A DNA stretch of 64,000 bases from positions 3,664,501-3,728,500 of the forward strand of contig CP134536.1 in NCBI GenBank assembly GCA_031826515.1. Direction: 5' to 3'. Positions 61,175-64,000 of the stretch are shown here, one piece after another. Position 1 is the first letter of the stretch, and the number at the start of each line of letters is the position of its first letter. The notes under the pieces are model-generated. The model saw nothing but the letters and a program-made list of their open reading frames with translations. It did no database searches and was not told the origin of the DNA. Origin of the DNA: Flavobacteriaceae bacterium HL-DH10. Its GTDB lineage: Bacteria > Bacteroidota > Bacteroidia > Flavobacteriales > Flavobacteriaceae. The position numbers were made by a program, and so were the translations under genes.

Positions 61175-62467
61175 ATGAATTACTACAGTTTAAACAAACA
61201 AGCACCAAACACATCGTTTAAAGATGCTGTTATAAAAGGATTAGCACCAGATAAAGGTTTATATTTCCCAGAAAGCATCACACCTTTACCTAAAGAATTC
61301 TTTGATAATATTGATGATTTATCATATTCAGAAATAGCTTTTGAAGCCATTAAACAATTTGTGTCTCCCGAAATTCCTGAAGCTGTTTTAAAAACCATTG
61401 TAGAGGAAACATTATCATTCGATTTTCCTGTTGTAGAATTAAATAAAAACATTTCTACTTTAGAATTATTTCATGGACCTACCATGGCATTTAAAGATGT
61501 TGGAGCGCGTTTTATGGCACGTTGCTTAGGCTATTTTAATAAAGATAACACAAATGAAGTCACTGTTTTAGTGGCTACATCTGGAGATACAGGTGGTGCA
61601 GTTGCTAACGGTTTTTTAGGCGTTAAAGGTGTTAATGTAGTTATACTCTATCCTAGCGGAAAGGTAAGTGATATTCAAGAAAAACAATTAACAACTTTAG
61701 GTCAGAATATTAAAGCTTTAGAAGTTAATGGTACGTTTGACGATTGTCAAGCTATGGTAAAAACAGCTTTTTTAGACGATACTCTAACTAGCAAAATGCA
61801 GTTAACATCAGCAAACTCTATTAATGTGGCACGTTGGTTACCGCAATTGTTCTATTTTATGTTTGCTTATAAGCAGTTACACAATGAATATAAAGATATT
61901 GTATTTTCTGTGCCTTCTGGTAATTTTGGTAATGTTTGTGCAGGTATGATGGCGCAACAATTAGGCTTGCCTATTAACCATTTTGTAGCGTCTAACAATG
62001 CTAATAATGTAGTAACACGTTATTTAATCTCACAATTATACGAACCAAAACCATCTGTACAAACCATTAGCAATGCTATGGATGTAGGTGCTCCAAGTAA
62101 CTTTATTCGTATTCAAGAAATTTATAAAAATAATTTCGATAGTTTAAAAGAAAACGTATCGTCTTATAGTTTTTCTGATGACGAAACTAAAGAGGCTATG
62201 CTAGAAATTTATAACAATTATAACTATGTAGCAGATCCGCATGGTGCAGTTGGATATTTAGGTTGTAAAGCCTATTTAAAAGAAAATTCAAACGCACATT
62301 GTGTCTTTTTAGAAACAGCTCATCCAACTAAATTTTTAGATGTTGTTGAAGAAGTTATTAAAGAAGAACAACCTTTACCAGAACAAATTCAAGCTGTTAT
62401 GGGAAAAGAAAAAGAATCAGTTGTAATTTCTACTTATGAGGATTTAAAAGTGTTTCTGTTGAAATAA
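61175..62467 (+). CDS. thrC: threonine synthase
   Basis: The 430-residue PLP enzyme has the N-terminal NYYSLNKQAPNTSFKDAVIK, the PLP-lysine motif FHGPTMAFKDVGARFMARC, the serine/glycine loop TSGDTGGAVANGF and VPSGNFGNVCAGM. It converts homoserine phosphate to threonine and ends the thr operon. It is 75 bases after the four-helix-bundle gene. Confidence 0.95.
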   Translation: MNYYSLNKQAPNTSFKDAVIKGLAPDKGLYFPESITPLPKEFFDNIDDLSYSEIAFEAIKQFVSPEIPEAVLKTIVEETLSFDFPVVELNKNISTLELFHGPTMAFKDVGARFMARCLGYFNKDNTNEVTVLVATSGDTGGAVANGFLGVKGVNVVILYPSGKVSDIQEKQLTTLGQNIKALEVNGTFDDCQAMVKTAFLDDTLTSKMQLTSANSINVARWLPQLFYFMFAYKQLHNEYKDIVFSVPSGNFGNVCAGMMAQQLGLPINHFVASNNANNVVTRYLISQLYEPKPSVQTISNAMDVGAPSNFIRIQEIYKNNFDSLKENVSSYSFSDDETKEAMLEIYNNYNYVADPHGAVGYLGCKAYLKENSNAHCVFLETAHPTKFLDVVEEVIKEEQPLPEQIQAVMGKEKESVVISTYEDLKVFLLK

Positions 62468-62529
62468 TTAAATTTGACTTTATAAAAAATCAATTATCTT
62501 AGAGCATATCTAACATAAAATTAGTCAAA

Positions 62530-64000
62530 TTGAAAAACTTCTATTTTATAATTTTATTAGTAGTATGTTCATGTTCTCAAAAGAAAAATAATCAGGTTTT
62601 ACTCGAAAGTGATTTCTGTTCAAGTATCCATAGAAATGACTCTGTAAGCTTATCTGCTGAACTCAAAGATGTTTCTGAAATAATGACCACCAAAACAGGT
62701 GTTTATGTTTTAGAAGATGGTGCAGGTTCCATGGTGGCTAGAGCTTGGCTTTCTGAATACTCAGAAAAAACTATTGATATTCAATATTTTATATTCTCTA
62801 TTGATAATATTGGCCTAATTGCCTGCGATTATTTGGTAAGAGCAGCAGACCGAGGTGTGAAAGTTAGAATTCTTGTAGACGATATTATGGTTGATGCTGA
62901 AATTGAAGATATTTTGGCGCTAAATTCACACAAAAACATTAGCATAAAAATATATAATCCTGGTGTTAATTTAGGCAAAAATATTTTTTCTAAAATTAAA
63001 AAATTTGCTACCGATTTTAGAACAGCTAACCAACGTATGCATAATAAAACTTTTATTGTAGACGGAAAGGTAGTAATAACAGGAGGTAGAAACATTGCTG
63101 ATGAATATTTTGATTACGATCATGAGTATAACTTTAGAGACAGAGATGTTTTATTAATTGGCAAAGAAACAAAACGTGTTAGTGCTTCTTTTTCTGAATT
63201 TTGGAACAATTCTTTAAGTGTTCCAGTATCAGATTTAAGTGATAGAGAATCTAATAATTATGTCGAATATAATTTTGATAAACTTCATGAATACGCTTGT
63301 AATCCTGAAAATTTTTGGCCTCAAGTAAGAACTAGAATTCAAAAATTCCCAACTGTTTTTACAGAATTAAAGAAATCTGAAGAGCTGGTTTGGGTAGATG
63401 ATGTTTCTTTTATTTCAGATATACCAGGAAAAAATGATGGAACAAACGGCTTAAAAGGAGGTGGTGTTTCTACAAGTAAATTAATTGAATTATTAAATAA
63501 CGCAAAACGTTTTGTTGAAATTCAAACCCCATATTTAATTACAACAGAGTTAAGTAGAAGCTTATTTAAAGAAGCGGTTAATAGAGGTGTAAAAATTAGA
63601 ATATTAACTAATAGTTTAGCTTCTACTGATAACACAGAAGCTTTTAGTGCATATCAAGGTGATAGAATTAAACTTCTTGAGACTGGAGTTGAAATCTTTG
63701 AATTCCGTCCTGATGCCGAAGAGCGGATTACGATGATGACTGACGAATTACATGACACATTAGAAGACAAACCTATTTTTGGATTACATGCAAAAACGAT
63801 GGTTATAGACGGAGAAACCACAGTAATTGGAACCTTTAATCTAGACCCTAGAAGCGCCAACTTAAATACAGAATGTATAACCATTATTAATTCTGAAAAA
63901 ATTTCTAAAGCAGTACTAAAAGGAATTGAAAAAGAGTTTAAACCAGAAAACTCTTGGCAAATAACACCTAATTTTAATCCTGACTCTGAAGTGAGCAATT
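62530..64000 (+). CDS. phospholipase D family lipoprotein, 3' end outside window
   Basis: The frame opens at a TTG codon at 62530 and is still open at the window end (490 codons). The start gives a lipoprotein signal (LKNFYFIILLVVCSCSQ), so TTG initiation is likely. Two HKD motifs are seen: HNKTFIVDGKVVITGGRNIA and HAKTMVIDGETTVIGTFNLD. This is the layout of cardiolipin-synthase or YmdC-like phospholipase D proteins. As a lipoprotein it acts in the envelope, perhaps on phospholipids. It follows thrC by 62 bases. Confidence 0.88.
   Translation, partial: MKNFYFIILLVVCSCSQKKNNQVLLESDFCSSIHRNDSVSLSAELKDVSEIMTTKTGVYVLEDGAGSMVARAWLSEYSEKTIDIQYFIFSIDNIGLIACDYLVRAADRGVKVRILVDDIMVDAEIEDILALNSHKNISIKIYNPGVNLGKNIFSKIKKFATDFRTANQRMHNKTFIVDGKVVITGGRNIADEYFDYDHEYNFRDRDVLLIGKETKRVSASFSEFWNNSLSVPVSDLSDRESNNYVEYNFDKLHEYACNPENFWPQVRTRIQKFPTVFTELKKSEELVWVDDVSFISDIPGKNDGTNGLKGGGVSTSKLIELLNNAKRFVEIQTPYLITTELSRSLFKEAVNRGVKIRILTNSLASTDNTEAFSAYQGDRIKLLETGVEIFEFRPDAEERITMMTDELHDTLEDKPIFGLHAKTMVIDGETTVIGTFNLDPRSANLNTECITIINSEKISKAVLKGIEKEFKPENSWQITPNFNPDSEVSN

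Noticed and set aside
1-64000. CRISPR arrays, tRNA or rRNA genes, transposase genes
   Set aside because: I looked for spaced repeats, cloverleaf-like stretches and transposase motifs and saw none; a dedicated tRNA or covariance-model scan was not possible here.

Overview
The window is A+T-rich and densely coded. It looks like a chromosome segment of a marine-type member of the Flavobacteriaceae (Bacteroidetes). Supporting signs are promoter boxes of the Bacteroidetes TAnnTTTG type, scarce Shine-Dalgarno sequences, many SPII lipoproteins, a type IX secretion sorting domain, a fused E1 alpha/beta 2-oxoacid dehydrogenase, a fused aspartokinase-homoserine dehydrogenase, and families such as DUF4251, DUF6268 and GIN/DUF2807. 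I see no rRNA, tRNA, CRISPR array, prophage or intact insertion sequence.

Layout. 1-5.4 kb: a secreted subtilase faces a large lipoprotein and a broken radical SAM/SPASM gene, and the block is flanked by a short direct repeat. 5.6-10.5 kb: a slipin, then a TetR-controlled operon (NAD(P)-binding protein, nitroreductase, YqhD-like alcohol dehydrogenase, DJ-1/Hsp31-like lipoprotein) that ends in a strong terminator and looks like an electrophile or aldehyde detoxification unit. 10.8-14.3 kb: a membrane protein, a SHOCT protein, a Met-rich lipoprotein and a MarR-cupin-RidA operon. 14.5-21.5 kb: a DMT exporter, two DEAD-box helicases and several outer-envelope proteins. 21.7-29.3 kb: a TetR-TolC-HlyD-lipoprotein-OsmC-ABC-ABC-permease-permease efflux operon. 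29.3-36.3 kb: purple-acid-phosphatase-like enzyme, thioredoxin-like protein plus permease, ammonium transporter with PII, MFS transporter and GT9. 36.4-41.4 kb: split NAD(P) transhydrogenase and two DMT transporters. 41.4-49.1 kb: cold-shock protein, helicase, aldo/keto reductase, two unannotated tiny ORFs, ExbD, 3D-domain protein and branched-chain 2-oxoacid dehydrogenase E1. 49.3-56.8 kb: 2OG oxygenase, SUI1-like factor, DUF1835 protein, nucleoside phosphorylase, orphan substrate-binding protein, a collapsed pectate lyase, a TlpA-like thioredoxin and Nnr. 57-64 kb: the threonine operon thrA-thrB-(four-helix-bundle protein)-thrC behind a Thr/Ile-rich leader peptide, then a phospholipase D lipoprotein cut by the window end.

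Three cross-cutting signals stand out. (1) Five genes are each interrupted by the apparent loss of one base, in every case at or next to an A/T homopolymer of 7-8. (2) Four perfect TGAT-N4-ATCA palindromes lie upstream of envelope, membrane or redox genes and may mark a Crp/Fnr-type regulon. (3) Three gene relics (hydrolase tail, GIN-domain tail, internally deleted pectate lyase) show ongoing gene decay. The clearest unannotated genetic elements are the Thr/Ile leader peptide of the thr operon and a pair of tiny peptides sharing a W-x3-(K/R)RY ending upstream of an orphan ExbD.
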